Below, in pieces: positions 59,742 through 63,250 of a stretch of 64,000 nucleotides of DNA. The stretch comes from Sthenelais limicola (taxonomy: Eukaryota > Annelida > Polychaeta > Phyllodocida > Sigalionidae). Within the stretch, counting starts at the first letter, position 1; the number at the start of each line of letters is the position of its first letter. The stretch is from assembly GCA_942159475.1 (NCBI GenBank), contig OW804094.1:15187708-15251707 (forward strand), given 5' to 3'. The translations under genes and the position numbers were made by a program. A model generated the notes under the pieces. The model was not told the origin of the DNA. It searched no databases and saw nothing but the letters and a program-made list of their open reading frames with translations.

Positions 59742-60504
59742 GTCCTTTACATCATATCACCCTTATTACATATCATATTTGAAATATAAATGCTTCATTT
59801 TCAAACCAATCCTAATTGCATACATGCATATATGTGTTCTACACTAGTTTTAGAAACCAATCTCAAGCAGATGTGAAGCACGCATCTTTTTTGAAAATGT
59901 ATTTCTCTTAATTATTAGTCAATCATCGAAAACCTAAAAACTCACCTGTTATCCTAAAAGATGTAGCGGTAGATTCAAAAGCATCCTTTGTAAATTGACC
60001 AACGAAAAGTATTTCAATGGACGGCTTGACAGCATTGGCGCTGATATTAACAAATCCAAAGTCAGCAATTATCTGCTGATTATTTTGTGTCCATTCTGTT
60101 TTTTCAAAACTAACCCCTGTTGCTGTCACAGAAACGGTGTTATTCAGATCGTCTACAGTCATGAATGTGATAGTTGTTGAGCCAGTGGTCGCACATGACC
60201 TAACAGAATTCACCGAAGTCTTGCAATCAGATTGGGTTGTAACGTTGGTGTGTGGTAGGATGATCTCCACATACAGTCGTGTTGTTTCTAATTTGTTGCT
60301 GGACTTGAGCGCGATTGTCCAGTTGAAGTCGATGGGTCTTCCTATACCAGCAGCAGGAAGATTGTTAGTAGTTGTGTTGCTCGAACCCAACAATACTGTG
60401 CTTTTTATTAGATTGGTGGGTGTCTGAGTGAAGGCTGTCGTTGCTATTGTTAGCAGGACAAATAGAAACACGGGAAGCTTCCCTATCTCCTTTGTGACTG
60501 CCAT
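17374..60504 (-). CDS. EVC2: EVC2/limbin-like single-pass coiled-coil protein (32 coding exons)
   Basis: Coding exons, in transcript order, are listed separately below. They sum to 5061 nt, 1686 residues plus stop, and every junction keeps phase. Layout: signal peptide (about 1-27, [16 protein letters not shown]); ectodomain to about 655 built of beta-rich modules with several N-glycosylation sequons and an RRKR site at 434-437; membrane span about 662-685; basic stop-transfer KVCRK; then about 1000 residues of E/K/Q/R-rich helix. In vertebrates EVC2 (limbin, 1308 residues) forms a complex with EVC at the base of the primary cilium, binds Smoothened and promotes Hedgehog signalling. I assign this by architecture (signal peptide, large N-terminal ectodomain, one span, long cytoplasmic coiled coil), not by alignment. 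The C-terminal tryptophan motif of vertebrate EVC2 is not visible: exons 28-32 encode no W. An unrelated coiled-coil membrane protein remains possible. Confidence 0.75.
18412..18555 (-). mobile_element. tRNA-derived SINE
   Basis: On the minus strand GGGTGGCTGAGCGGTGTAAA contains an A box (TGGCTGAGCGG). About 45 bp later GGGTTTGAATCTT is a B box. The spacing and sequence fit a tRNA (Leu/Ser-like) head, but no complete cloverleaf is present. The 3' body is not classified. Confidence 0.65.
20541..20702 (+). repeat. G-runs with GGTCGGCGGTCGG repeats
   Basis: A G-run at about 20541-20552, then a run of 18 or so G at about 20657 followed by GGTCGGCGGTCGGGGGGTC-type repeats. Good G-quadruplex potential on the plus strand, i.e. 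the template strand of the gene. Confidence 0.8.
22389..22484 (-). CDS. EVC2: EVC2-like exon 31
   Basis: 32 codons plus two bases: [20 protein letters not shown] then [12 protein letters not shown]. Basic and serine-rich. Confidence 0.85.
22485..23752 (-). other. EVC2-like intron 30
   Basis: AT-rich; no exon or element was recognised. Confidence 0.5.
23753..23934 (-). CDS. EVC2: EVC2-like exon 30
   Basis: 60 codons plus two bases: [20 protein letters not shown] ... [12 protein letters not shown]. End of the coiled coil. Confidence 0.9.
24013..24438. mobile_element. MITE family B, copy B1
   Basis: Starts ATATGTGATGTGCTACAG and ends in TTGCGACTTGTGACTCATTT..AACACATT. Interior words shared with other B copies include ATATCATCATATTTGAAAAG and GATCAAGCCGATTC. 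It fills most of intron 29. Confidence 0.8.
24551..24638 (-). CDS. EVC2: EVC2-like exon 29
   Basis: 30 codons: [20 protein letters not shown] then [10 protein letters not shown]. Donor GTTAGT. Confidence 0.9.
25444..25610 (-). CDS. EVC2: EVC2-like exon 28
   Basis: 55 codons plus two bases: [20 protein letters not shown] ... [16 protein letters not shown]. Confidence 0.9.
26703..26762. repeat. 30-bp tandem duplication
   Basis: Two adjacent copies of an ACTTATTTGATAATATATGA unit ending AACTGGTA. Confidence 0.9.
28787..29027. mobile_element. MITE family A, copy A2 (second subtype)
   Basis: Ends TATGGGTCAGATTTTCAG and CTGAAAATCTGACCCATA. The interior differs from the main type (ATGAGCTTCAAAATGCAG, TTTTTCAGCCTAATTTAGG). 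It lies 18 bp inside the donor of intron 27. Confidence 0.9.
29046..29225 (-). CDS. EVC2: EVC2-like exon 27
   Basis: 60 codons: [20 protein letters not shown] ... [10 protein letters not shown]. MITEs flank both sides: A2 lies 18 bp past the donor and D2 begins 30 bp upstream of the acceptor. Confidence 0.9.
29256..29571. mobile_element. MITE family D, copy D2 (right end missing)
   Basis: Starts AATAGAGGATTTGCATGTG and continues with the D consensus to AAATCTAGATTCAAAAT. The last ~30 bp of the element are absent. Confidence 0.75.
29874..29975 (-). CDS. EVC2: EVC2-like exon 26
   Basis: 34 codons: [20 protein letters not shown] ... LQMDKAKE. Its first bases and acceptor are duplicated in the intron at 30113-30148. 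Confidence 0.9.
30113..30148 (-). repeat. duplicated fragment of exon 26 start and acceptor
   Basis: The plus-strand words CAGCATCTCATCTCTTACCT and following AGCA/AGCAG at 29959-29990 recur here. The copy includes about 20 nt of exon 26 plus its splice acceptor. The copied frame continues about 20 codons and then hits a stop, so it is not a working exon. Confidence 0.8.
30152..30381. mobile_element. MITE family A, copy A3 (diverged)
   Basis: Starts TATGGGTCAGGTCTTCAG, and has the usual interior with CTACACATTTAGTAAATTTT. The right end CTGGTGATTTCACACA is degraded. Confidence 0.75.
30654..30740. repeat. ~18-bp minisatellite (TACTGATTAAATTAAA)n
   Basis: About five imperfect units, right beside exon 25's donor side. 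Confidence 0.9.
30782..30928 (-). CDS. EVC2: EVC2-like exon 25
   Basis: 49 codons: [20 protein letters not shown] ... [14 protein letters not shown]. Phase 0 at both ends. Confidence 0.9.
31144..31700. repeat. 113-bp tandem repeat array
   Basis: The start word CACTGCACAAAGTTGGCTCC occurs at 31144, 31257, 31370 and 31483 (exact 113-bp spacing), then in a diverged unit at 31610. Each unit contains CAATCTCCATTGTGCCTCGG and ATGTATTTAAATAAAGACTG. It lies in intron 24. Confidence 0.95.
31762..31792. repeat. (GT)n-(G)n tract
   Basis: GTGTGTGTGTGTGTGTG followed by ten or more G. Low complexity. Confidence 0.9.
32224..32460. repeat. further copies of the 113-bp unit
   Basis: Unit starts at 32251 and 32368 (117 bp apart), with a degraded third start near 32932 inside intron 23. 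They are the same family as 31144-31700, about 550 bp further on. Confidence 0.85.
32638..32746 (-). CDS. EVC2: EVC2-like exon 24
   Basis: [20 protein letters not shown] ... [12 protein letters not shown]. Donor GTTAGA. Confidence 0.85.
33053..33145 (-). CDS. EVC2: EVC2-like exon 23
   Basis: 31 codons: [20 protein letters not shown] then [11 protein letters not shown]. Phase 2 at both ends. Confidence 0.9.
33869..33966 (-). CDS. EVC2: EVC2-like exon 22
   Basis: 32 codons plus two bases: [20 protein letters not shown] then [12 protein letters not shown]. Acceptor GTCAATAG. Confidence 0.85.
34402..34511 (-). CDS. EVC2: EVC2-like exon 21
   Basis: 37 codons: [20 protein letters not shown] ... 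[12 protein letters not shown]. Similar in style to exons 18 and 27 (a GxLS/SD-x-M heptad block), suggesting internal repeats. Confidence 0.9.
34860..35060 (+). repeat. Penelope-like motif region in intron 20
   Basis: CTGACAAAGAAGAGTACATG followed by ATACTCGAAACGT forms a short hairpin (GAGTA/TACTC) ending in CGAAACGT. This is the arrangement seen in the terminal repeats of Penelope-like elements. No coding part was found. Confidence 0.35.
35081..35272 (-). CDS. EVC2: EVC2-like exon 20
   Basis: 64 codons: [20 protein letters not shown] ... [17 protein letters not shown]. It borders the hexamer-array intron. Confidence 0.9.
35304..36642. mobile_element. inverted-repeat-bounded element filled by a hexamer array
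   Basis: The left end TTAAGTCTCGAATTGTTGGG, continuing to GATC, and the right end (GATCCCAACAATGCGAGACTAAA) are inverted repeats matching at about 21 of 23 positions. Between them lies almost only the hexamer array. It may be a MITE whose interior was replaced by microsatellite growth. No clear target duplication. Confidence 0.6.
35427..36614. repeat. (GGWAGT)n-type hexamer array, about 198 units
   Basis: Continuous GGTAGT and GGGAGT units. GGTAGT is common at the left; the last ~110 bp are pure GGGAGT, so variant composition changes along the array. GGGAGTGGGAGTGGGAGT is a G-quadruplex motif on the plus (template) strand. The long open frames across it (Gly-Ser, Val/Gly, Pro-Thr) are an effect of the repeat, not genes. 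Confidence 0.98.
36643..36774. repeat. long imperfect palindrome (hairpin)
   Basis: Arms of about 60 bp around a TTC centre at 36708-36710. The inner pairs are near perfect: GGACAAACC.TTGGCC with GGCC.TTGGTTTGTCC, GGGTGTATGTGTTCT with AGAACACATACACCC, and GTTGTAGCGGGG with CCCCGCTACAAC. It sits directly beside the hexamer element. Confidence 0.9.
36845..37100 (+). repeat. GA-rich low-complexity tract with internal duplication
   Basis: ACTCAAAGAATGGCAGGGAG occurs at about 36855 and 37078, so a ~225-bp unit is duplicated in part. The middle is GAGAGGAGAGA-type purine sequence, similar to 37700-37830. Confidence 0.8.
37287..37527. mobile_element. MITE family A, copy A4
   Basis: Ends TATGGGTCAGATTTTCGG and AAAAAATCTGACCCATA; main A-type interior (TTCAAAATACAGTTCAACCT). 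Confidence 0.9.
38005..38077 (-). CDS. EVC2: EVC2-like exon 19
   Basis: 24 codons plus one base: [20 protein letters not shown] then DAFV. Donor GTATGT. Confidence 0.85.
38311..38456. mobile_element. MITE family B, copy B2 (internally deleted)
   Basis: Ends CATATGTGATGTGTTACAGG and CCTGAAACACATCACATATG are nearly perfect inverted repeats. Only ~146 bp remain, against ~400 bp in full copies. It ends 14 bp from exon 18. Confidence 0.9.
38471..38630 (-). CDS. EVC2: EVC2-like exon 18
   Basis: Residues 1008-1061: [20 protein letters not shown] ... [20 protein letters not shown]. The acceptor is CTAAAG, less pyrimidine-rich than the others. MITE copy B2 ends 14 bp past the donor side. Confidence 0.9.
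38707..38815. mobile_element. foldback MITE family C, copy C1
   Basis: AGGCCCTAGTCCACTAAGCC and GGCTTAGTGGACAAGGCCCT form the ends. The element is almost entirely palindromic around TGCAGAGGGCTCTTTTCC. Confidence 0.9.
39029..39407. mobile_element. MITE family D, copy D3
   Basis: Starts near AGAGCATTTGCATGTGCC and ends ATGCAAATCCCCTATTAGG. It has small internal duplications (TCCATGCATTGATAAATAG). Confidence 0.8.
39837..39916 (-). CDS. EVC2: EVC2-like exon 17
   Basis: 26 codons plus two bases: [20 protein letters not shown] then AVNKLK. Helical. Confidence 0.9.
40146..40370 (-). CDS. EVC2: EVC2-like exon 16
   Basis: 75 codons: [20 protein letters not shown] ... [20 protein letters not shown]. 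Contains ADWLMKNYL, the only tryptophan I see after the membrane. Donor GTTAGT. Confidence 0.9.
40680..40790 (-). CDS. EVC2: EVC2-like exon 15
   Basis: 37 codons of charged helix: [20 protein letters not shown] ... [11 protein letters not shown]. Donor GTGAGC. Confidence 0.9.
40932..41012 (-). CDS. EVC2: EVC2-like exon 14
   Basis: 27 codons: [20 protein letters not shown] then TANMDPE. Phase 0 at both ends. Confidence 0.9.
41530..41770. mobile_element. MITE family A, copy A5
   Basis: Ends TATGGGTCAGATTGTCAG and CTGAAAATCTGACCCATA; main A-type interior. In intron 13. Confidence 0.9.
41999..42242 (-). CDS. EVC2: EVC2-like exon 13
   Basis: Residues 761-842. Start of the coiled coil: [20 protein letters not shown] ... 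[19 protein letters not shown]. Donor GTAATG. Confidence 0.9.
42366..42455 (-). CDS. EVC2: EVC2-like exon 12
   Basis: 30 codons; [20 protein letters not shown] leads into MKVYREL. Acceptor TTTTTACAG, donor GTAAGT. Confidence 0.85.
42521..43683. mobile_element. MITE family B, copy B3, split by a LINE fragment
   Basis: The left part (42521-42810) and right part (about 43499-43683) together match a full-length B element. The right end is TTGCGACTTGTGACTCATTT..ACACATCACA. The LINE fragment at 42811-43498 separates them. A T-rich expansion lies at 42627-42690. Confidence 0.8.
42811..43498 (-). mobile_element. 5'-truncated LINE (non-LTR retrotransposon) tail
   Basis: On the minus strand an open frame encodes [20 protein letters not shown] and [20 protein letters not shown], the typical C-terminal end of animal LINE reverse transcriptases (…R…S..Y.GA..WN.LP…..L..FK..LK..I). 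A 3' UTR with AATAAA near 42831 and an A-tail (T-run 42811-42820 on plus) follows. It inserted into MITE B3. Confidence 0.75.
44456..44541 (-). CDS. EVC2: EVC2-like exon 11
   Basis: 28 codons plus two bases. [20 protein letters not shown] then QGLFSARD. The donor is set at GT/GTAAGT because this keeps frame with exon 12. Confidence 0.85.
44542..46729 (-). other. EVC2-like intron 10
   Basis: Contains MITE A6 and otherwise AT-rich sequence with no recognised feature. It lies between the membrane-span exon and exon 11. Confidence 0.5.
45386..45626. mobile_element. MITE family A, copy A6
   Basis: Near-perfect ends TATGGGTCAGATTTTCAG and CTGAAAATCTGACCCATA, in opposite interior orientation to A4 and A5. 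Confidence 0.92.
46730..46873 (-). CDS. EVC2: EVC2-like exon 10 (transmembrane)
   Basis: 48 codons, residues 655-702. The hydrophobic run [20 protein letters not shown] plus IVI is the only membrane span after the signal peptide. The basic KVCRK that follows predicts a cytoplasmic C-terminal side. Donor GTTAGT. Confidence 0.9.
47156..47221 (-). CDS. EVC2: EVC2-like exon 9 (microexon)
   Basis: 22 codons, residues 633-654: [20 protein letters not shown]. Acceptor AATTGCAG, donor GTAAGT, phase 0 at both ends. It is too short for an ORF scan but is supported by the borders. Skipping it would keep frame. Confidence 0.8.
47461..47627. mobile_element. MITE family B, copy B4 (short, doubled left end)
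   Basis: The left end (GAAGCGACCATATGTGATGT and on to TTTCAGGAGA) occurs twice in a row; then the element jumps to the far end (TTGCGACTTGTAACTCATTT). Internal deletion plus terminal duplication. Confidence 0.8.
47869..47984 (-). CDS. EVC2: EVC2-like exon 8
   Basis: Residues 594-632. Contains [19 protein letters not shown] with a NAT sequon; last beta module before the membrane. MITE copy A7 begins 19 bp upstream of the acceptor. Confidence 0.9.
48004..48244. mobile_element. MITE family A, copy A7
   Basis: Main A type, ending CTGAAAATCTGACCCATA. It begins 19 bp from exon 8's acceptor and abuts A8. Confidence 0.9.
48243..48483. mobile_element. MITE family A, copy A8 (second subtype, diverged)
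   Basis: Starts TATGGGTGAGGTCGCCAG and ends GGACGATCTGACCCAT. It directly follows A7, sharing the TA at the junction. Confidence 0.8.
48484..48974. other. unclassified stretch in intron 7
   Basis: AT-rich. It ends with GGAAATAAAAAATCAATCAA and TATCAATCAT, which resembles a LINE 3' tail with an ATCA microsatellite, immediately before truncated MITE B5. No coding remnant was seen. Confidence 0.35.
48975..49356. mobile_element. MITE family B, copy B5 (left end missing)
   Basis: Begins at the inner TTGCGACC…GATATTTTTCAATGTG and runs to the complete far end (TTGCGACGTGTGACTCACTT..AACACATCACG). It ends 11 bp from exon 7. Confidence 0.8.
49368..49578 (-). CDS. EVC2: EVC2-like exon 7
   Basis: Residues 524-593 plus one base. 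Contains [20 protein letters not shown] and [17 protein letters not shown] copy B5 ends 11 bp past its donor. Confidence 0.9.
49749..50077 (-). repeat. SINE-like repeat (family E), second copy
   Basis: Matches about 10187-10480 in reverse orientation (CTCACTGTTGCTGGCTAG, AAAACTCTAACATTCATA). It lacks the tRNA-like head and abuts MITE D4. Confidence 0.6.
50078..50433. mobile_element. MITE family D, copy D4
   Basis: TTAATAGGGGAGTTGCATAG and GCAAATCCCCTATTAA form perfect outer ends. The interior is in opposite orientation to D1-D3. In intron 6. Confidence 0.85.
50971..51117 (-). CDS. EVC2: EVC2-like exon 6
   Basis: 49 codons, residues 475-523, phase 0 at both ends. Encodes [20 protein letters not shown] and more. 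MITE copy A9 starts 10 bp upstream of its acceptor. Confidence 0.9.
51128..51494. mobile_element. MITE family A, copy A9, with nested insertion
   Basis: A-type ends and interior, interrupted at about 51275-51408 by an unrelated segment. 103 bp of that segment recur at 61552-61654. Confidence 0.88.
51307..51409. repeat. 103-bp dispersed repeat, copy 1
   Basis: Identical by eye to 61552-61654. Contains perfect palindromes AGATGTGTACACATCT and ATAGATCTAT. Confidence 0.93.
51502..51820. mobile_element. MITE family B, copy B6
   Basis: Opposite orientation to B8 and B9; shares TTTTAAACTTGATATTTTT, AAGACACTGTCTTGAAATTT and the end TTGCGACCTGTAACTCATTT. It lacks part of its left terminal repeat. 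Confidence 0.8.
51831..52087 (-). CDS. EVC2: EVC2-like exon 5 (furin-like site)
   Basis: Residues 389-474. Contains [19 protein letters not shown]: an R-R-K-R site at 434-437 and a second basic VRR. This is a good match to proprotein convertase cleavage sites and lies on the luminal side. Confidence 0.9.
52088..53660 (-). other. EVC2-like intron 4
   Basis: Contains foldback element C2 and otherwise AT-rich sequence with nothing recognised. Confidence 0.5.
52191..52298. mobile_element. foldback MITE family C, copy C2
   Basis: AGGGCCTAGTCCACTGAGCC at the left; the right end (ATCGGTTTAGAGGACAGGTACC) is degraded. Confidence 0.8.
53661..53837 (-). CDS. EVC2: EVC2-like exon 4
   Basis: Residues 330-388 plus one base. 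Contains [20 protein letters not shown] and KDFLFVAG. Phase 1 at both ends. Confidence 0.9.
54028..54348. mobile_element. MITE family B, copy B7
   Basis: ATATGTGATGTGTTTCAGG and TTCATGAAACACATCACATA ends; internal deletion relative to B8 and B9. Confidence 0.88.
54544..54600 (-). ncRNA. hammerhead-like motif of a Penelope-type element (candidate)
   Basis: Minus strand: CCTC-CTGAAGA-A-GGCAAA-GAG-TTTGCC-GAAA-TGTTGG-GAGG. This gives a CUGANGA box, a 6-bp stem II, a GAAA box, and CCTC/GAGG as a possible stem I. Such motifs occur in the terminal repeats of Penelope-like retroelements. A normal stem III and cleavage triplet are not evident, so activity is doubtful. Confidence 0.4.
55254..55670. 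mobile_element. MITE family B, copy B8 (near full length)
   Basis: AAATGTGATGCGTTCCAGG and CCTAAAACGGATCACAAAT ends; interior colinear with B9. Confidence 0.88.
55853..56080. mobile_element. MITE family A, copy A10 (second subtype)
   Basis: CATGGGTGAAATTTCCAG start, TTTTCTGGCGATCTAACCCA end, interior of the A2 subtype. Confidence 0.8.
56081..57671 (-). other. left part of EVC2-like intron 3
   Basis: AT-rich. Contains only an unremarkable C/G-rich stretch at 56455-56530 and A-runs. Nothing recognised. Confidence 0.5.
57672..57909 (-). CDS. EVC2: EVC2-like exon 3
   Basis: Residues 251-329 plus one base. [20 protein letters not shown] ... [20 protein letters not shown]; same kind of repeat module as its neighbours. 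Confidence 0.9.
58380..58624. mobile_element. MITE family A, copy A11 (second subtype)
   Basis: TATGGGTCAGATTTTCAG and CAGAAAATCTGACCCATTA ends. It lies 22 bp inside the donor of intron 2. Confidence 0.9.
58647..58837 (-). CDS. EVC2: EVC2-like exon 2
   Basis: Residues 187-250; acceptor TTATTTCAG, donor GTGAGA. Encodes [20 protein letters not shown] and continuing beta-type sequence. MITE copy A11 begins 22 bp past the donor side. Confidence 0.9.
59329..59569. mobile_element. MITE family A, copy A12
   Basis: TATGGGTCAGATTTTCAG and CTGAAAACCTGACCCATA ends; main type. In intron 1. Confidence 0.92.
59706..59733. repeat. poly(A) run
   Basis: About 28 uninterrupted A. No retroelement body was recognised in front of it. 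Confidence 0.95.
59946..60504 (-). CDS. EVC2: EVC2-like exon 1
   Basis: Residues 1-186 plus one base. The ATG is at 60504. Signal peptide, then ectodomain with sequons NWT, NVT, NNT and NIS and two close cysteines (SDCKTS, VRSCAT). Donor GTGAG. Confidence 0.9.
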
Positions 60505-60516
60505 TGTTGTTGGTTT
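60505..60516 (-). other. 5' UTR piece of EVC2-like exon 1 with acceptor
   Basis: Minus strand ATATTTCAG precedes AAACCAACAACA-ATG. A splice acceptor 12 nt before the start codon implies at least one untranslated exon further upstream (higher coordinates). Confidence 0.6.
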
Positions 60517-61795
60517 CTGAAATATTACAAAAATAAATCAATATAAGAAAAGATAAAGACCAAAACCGTAAGAAAGGCTATGTCAAGTAGTATTTGCTTA
60601 AGTTGGATTTGTTTATGTATTGACCAACGTTTCGGAGGTTCTTTACTTCAATAGCCATTATGATTTGAGTTTTGGATTCGTAATATTTTGGAGATGTACT
60701 AAGTAAAACACTCCAAGGACCATATTCCAGCCGGTCTGAAAGTTTAAATTCGTTTTGGACCTAGCTTAATGATATTCCGGTAATATATTTGGAATAATTG
60801 TCACGATTCTATGTTCAGTTACAAAAGTTTTGCCTTTGACTTAAATGGTAACAGAAATTACCCAGGAGGGCAAATTTTCCTTGGGATATTCACACAAAAA
60901 CGAACAGCTCTTCCAGATGGAAAGATCTTAACCACATTGGACAAATAAAAAGGCGTTAATTCTCGAAGCCAAGACCGACAACTGTGAAAAGGACCTTTTC
61001 TTATCCAAAATAACCGAGAGGGAGAACATTGGTACTAAAATATCTGAAACTATGTAATCTCAGAACCAGAGAAAAGATCAGTGTACAGATTAAATCTTAC
61101 TTGCTTCGTTTTTAGGTTTGCACTAGATGACCTGAACGGGGGGGGGGGGGAGTAAAGAGGCCCAGTCCTGTTTAATCGTGAACAAAATCTTTGCTAAAAA
61201 AAATTGCGAAGGCCCAATGAAATGAGAGCTACCTTTGAAGTGAGAACCCATTAAAAAAGCTCCTTAGCAGACCCTGGAGTAAATATCCAAGTATGTATAT
61301 ACACACAATATTGTCATTTTAATAACATCCTTGACAATTCAAGGGCACAAAGCTATTAATCAGAGTGGGCCTTTCAATACAATCAATTGATTCCTTGGTG
61401 GAATTTACATGGTCTACCTAAAACCCAATGGAACATCCATTATTTAATTTAGTAGATAACTTAGCTTGGCATTTTGTCAAAATTGAATTATTTACGTTCT
61501 ATTATTATTTGAACTATAGCATTATACCTTACATGTACATCTGATGAATGGTGAAATATATAAATTTATATTTAATCAAATCTTCTCAATTTAACTAGAT
61601 GTGTACACATCTATAGATCTATTTATGAATGTATCCGAATGTGCACACACATGTTTAAAGTTATCAGATCAAACTAAATAAAAAGGGAAATAGGGGACAA
61701 TCCTCTGCAAAGTGCAAATTGCAGCATGTAGGTCTTCCAGATTAGCACTGTCTTTTATATCTAGGGTTGATGAAAGTCATAAATGTGTCTGTGTA
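60517..61795. other. upstream intron or flank of the EVC2-like gene
   Basis: No coding exon found. It contains a CCTCCGAAACGTTGGTC motif (minus strand, about 60625-60645) of the Penelope type, a G-run at 61139-61151 and the 103-bp repeat at 61552-61654. Confidence 0.5.
61552..61654. repeat. 103-bp dispersed repeat, copy 2
   Basis: Identical by eye to 51307-51409, about 10 kb away; the flanks are unrelated. Confidence 0.93.
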
Positions 61796-61908
61796 AAGGG
61801 CCTAGTCCACTAAGTCGACTCTCATGTGATTCTCACAGAACAGAGTGCAAAAGAGGCCTCTGCGGCGCAAAATCGCATGAAAATCGTCTTAGTGGACTAG
61901 GCCCTTAA
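61796..61908. mobile_element. foldback MITE family C, copy C3
   Basis: AAGGGCCTAGTCCACTAAGT and TTAGTGGACTAGGCCCTT ends; the central asymmetry is in the orientation opposite to C4. Confidence 0.92.
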
Positions 61909-62112
61909 AGGGTCCCCCGTATATGAACAATTATGATTGGTTACTTACTCATATTAGGATGTGATGTGAATGTATGATCAACTAAGGTTTGTCTCTGTAA
62001 TAATTGGTAATAATATTGCGATTTTGTTGAGGTGGTACAAAATGTCATGGTAAAGACATAGACGTTTTGAAATTAACTGGTTCAATAGGAAGAACCTCAC
62101 GGTTTCGTGTAT

Positions 62113-62224
62113 AAAGGGCCTAATCCACTAAGCCGATTCTCATGCGATTTTGCGCCGCAGAGGCCTCTTTTGCACTAAATTCTGTGAGAATCGCATGACA
62201 ATCGGCTTAGTGGGCTAGGGCCTT
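62113..62224. mobile_element. foldback MITE family C, copy C4
   Basis: AAAGGGCCTAATCCACTAAG and CTTAGTGGGCTAGGGCCTT ends. The core GCGCCGCAGAGGCCTCTTTTG is the reverse of that in C3. Confidence 0.92.
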
Positions 62225-62414
62225 CATTTAAAAAAAAACTAACTGCTTAAAGCATGTGTCATAATGTATTATATTTGTGATATTAAAGATTGAGAAAATC
62301 CATGGTGGATATAGCGTTTTCTTTTCATTTGAACCGTTTTAAATATGTATTGGCCTTTAATGAAATAGAAAATTGTTTTCGAGAGTCATTCTACTTCTAG
62401 CATGCAAGGGCGAG

Positions 62415-62821
62415 ATATGTGATGTGTTTCAGGAAAATGAGCCATAAGTCGCAAAATTGATATTTTACAAAGTGTTTTTTTCACAAGATCACATTATTCG
62501 AATGTTCTGATTCTTGGAGAGTGTGTCACTTGTAGTTATGTCAATCGATGTATCAAATTTCAGGACAATCTATGTAATATATCCTTTCGTTTTAAAGGTC
62601 CTCATATGGACTACATTTCGTTACTTTACTGTTAAGAAATATTGGAAACTTTTTTTTCAAAAACGAAAATATCAAACTTAAAATCTAGAAATACTCGTTG
62701 TTTTATTAGACTGTTTACTATCATTGGAATCGGCTTGACCTCATCTTTTCAAATATAATGATATCTCAAAATCTATTTTTTGCGACTTATGACTCATTTT
62801 CTTGAAACACATCACATATGT
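62415..62821. mobile_element. MITE family B, copy B9 (near full length)
   Basis: ATATGTGATGTGTTTCAGG and CTTGAAACACATCACATAT. The best-preserved B copy in the window. Confidence 0.92.
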
Positions 62822-62948
62822 GTTTAGAACTACACTACAGCCTAATCCACCTATACATGCATTGTGTAGAGATTACTTACACACATGGAGGTTCTATTTA
62901 ATGTAAACCTTCACCCGTAACTACAGACGCTACAGTATTATACCTTAC

Positions 62949-63250
62949 CTGGTATGGCCACCACATGTATGTATCCCGCCTATATGCGTTATCCAGGCCG
63001 AGAAAGCCTCAGGTATTCCAAAGCAGATCTTAGCTGGGCTTTCCCATCACAAATTCATCCTGAAACGCACTATATACGTATATCCTCAGGTATATTTAAC
63101 ACAAATGTACGACAGAGTGAAATTCCTTATTTTGATCGTTTTAGCTTGCTATTCTGGTGAAGATCGATAGAGCAGAAGGAGTAGAGAATGCGGTAGGTTG
63201 GTGTTGAAATTAAAATCCTTCACTCATTTGTTCTCTCTGTGTTTATTGGT
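62949..63250 (-). other. possible untranslated first exon of the EVC2-like gene
   Basis: Minus strand CCAG/GTAAGG at 62949/62948 is a strong donor consensus and lies upstream of the exon 1 acceptor. The upstream end is unknown. Other weaker donors exist near 61097 and 61940. Confidence 0.25.
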
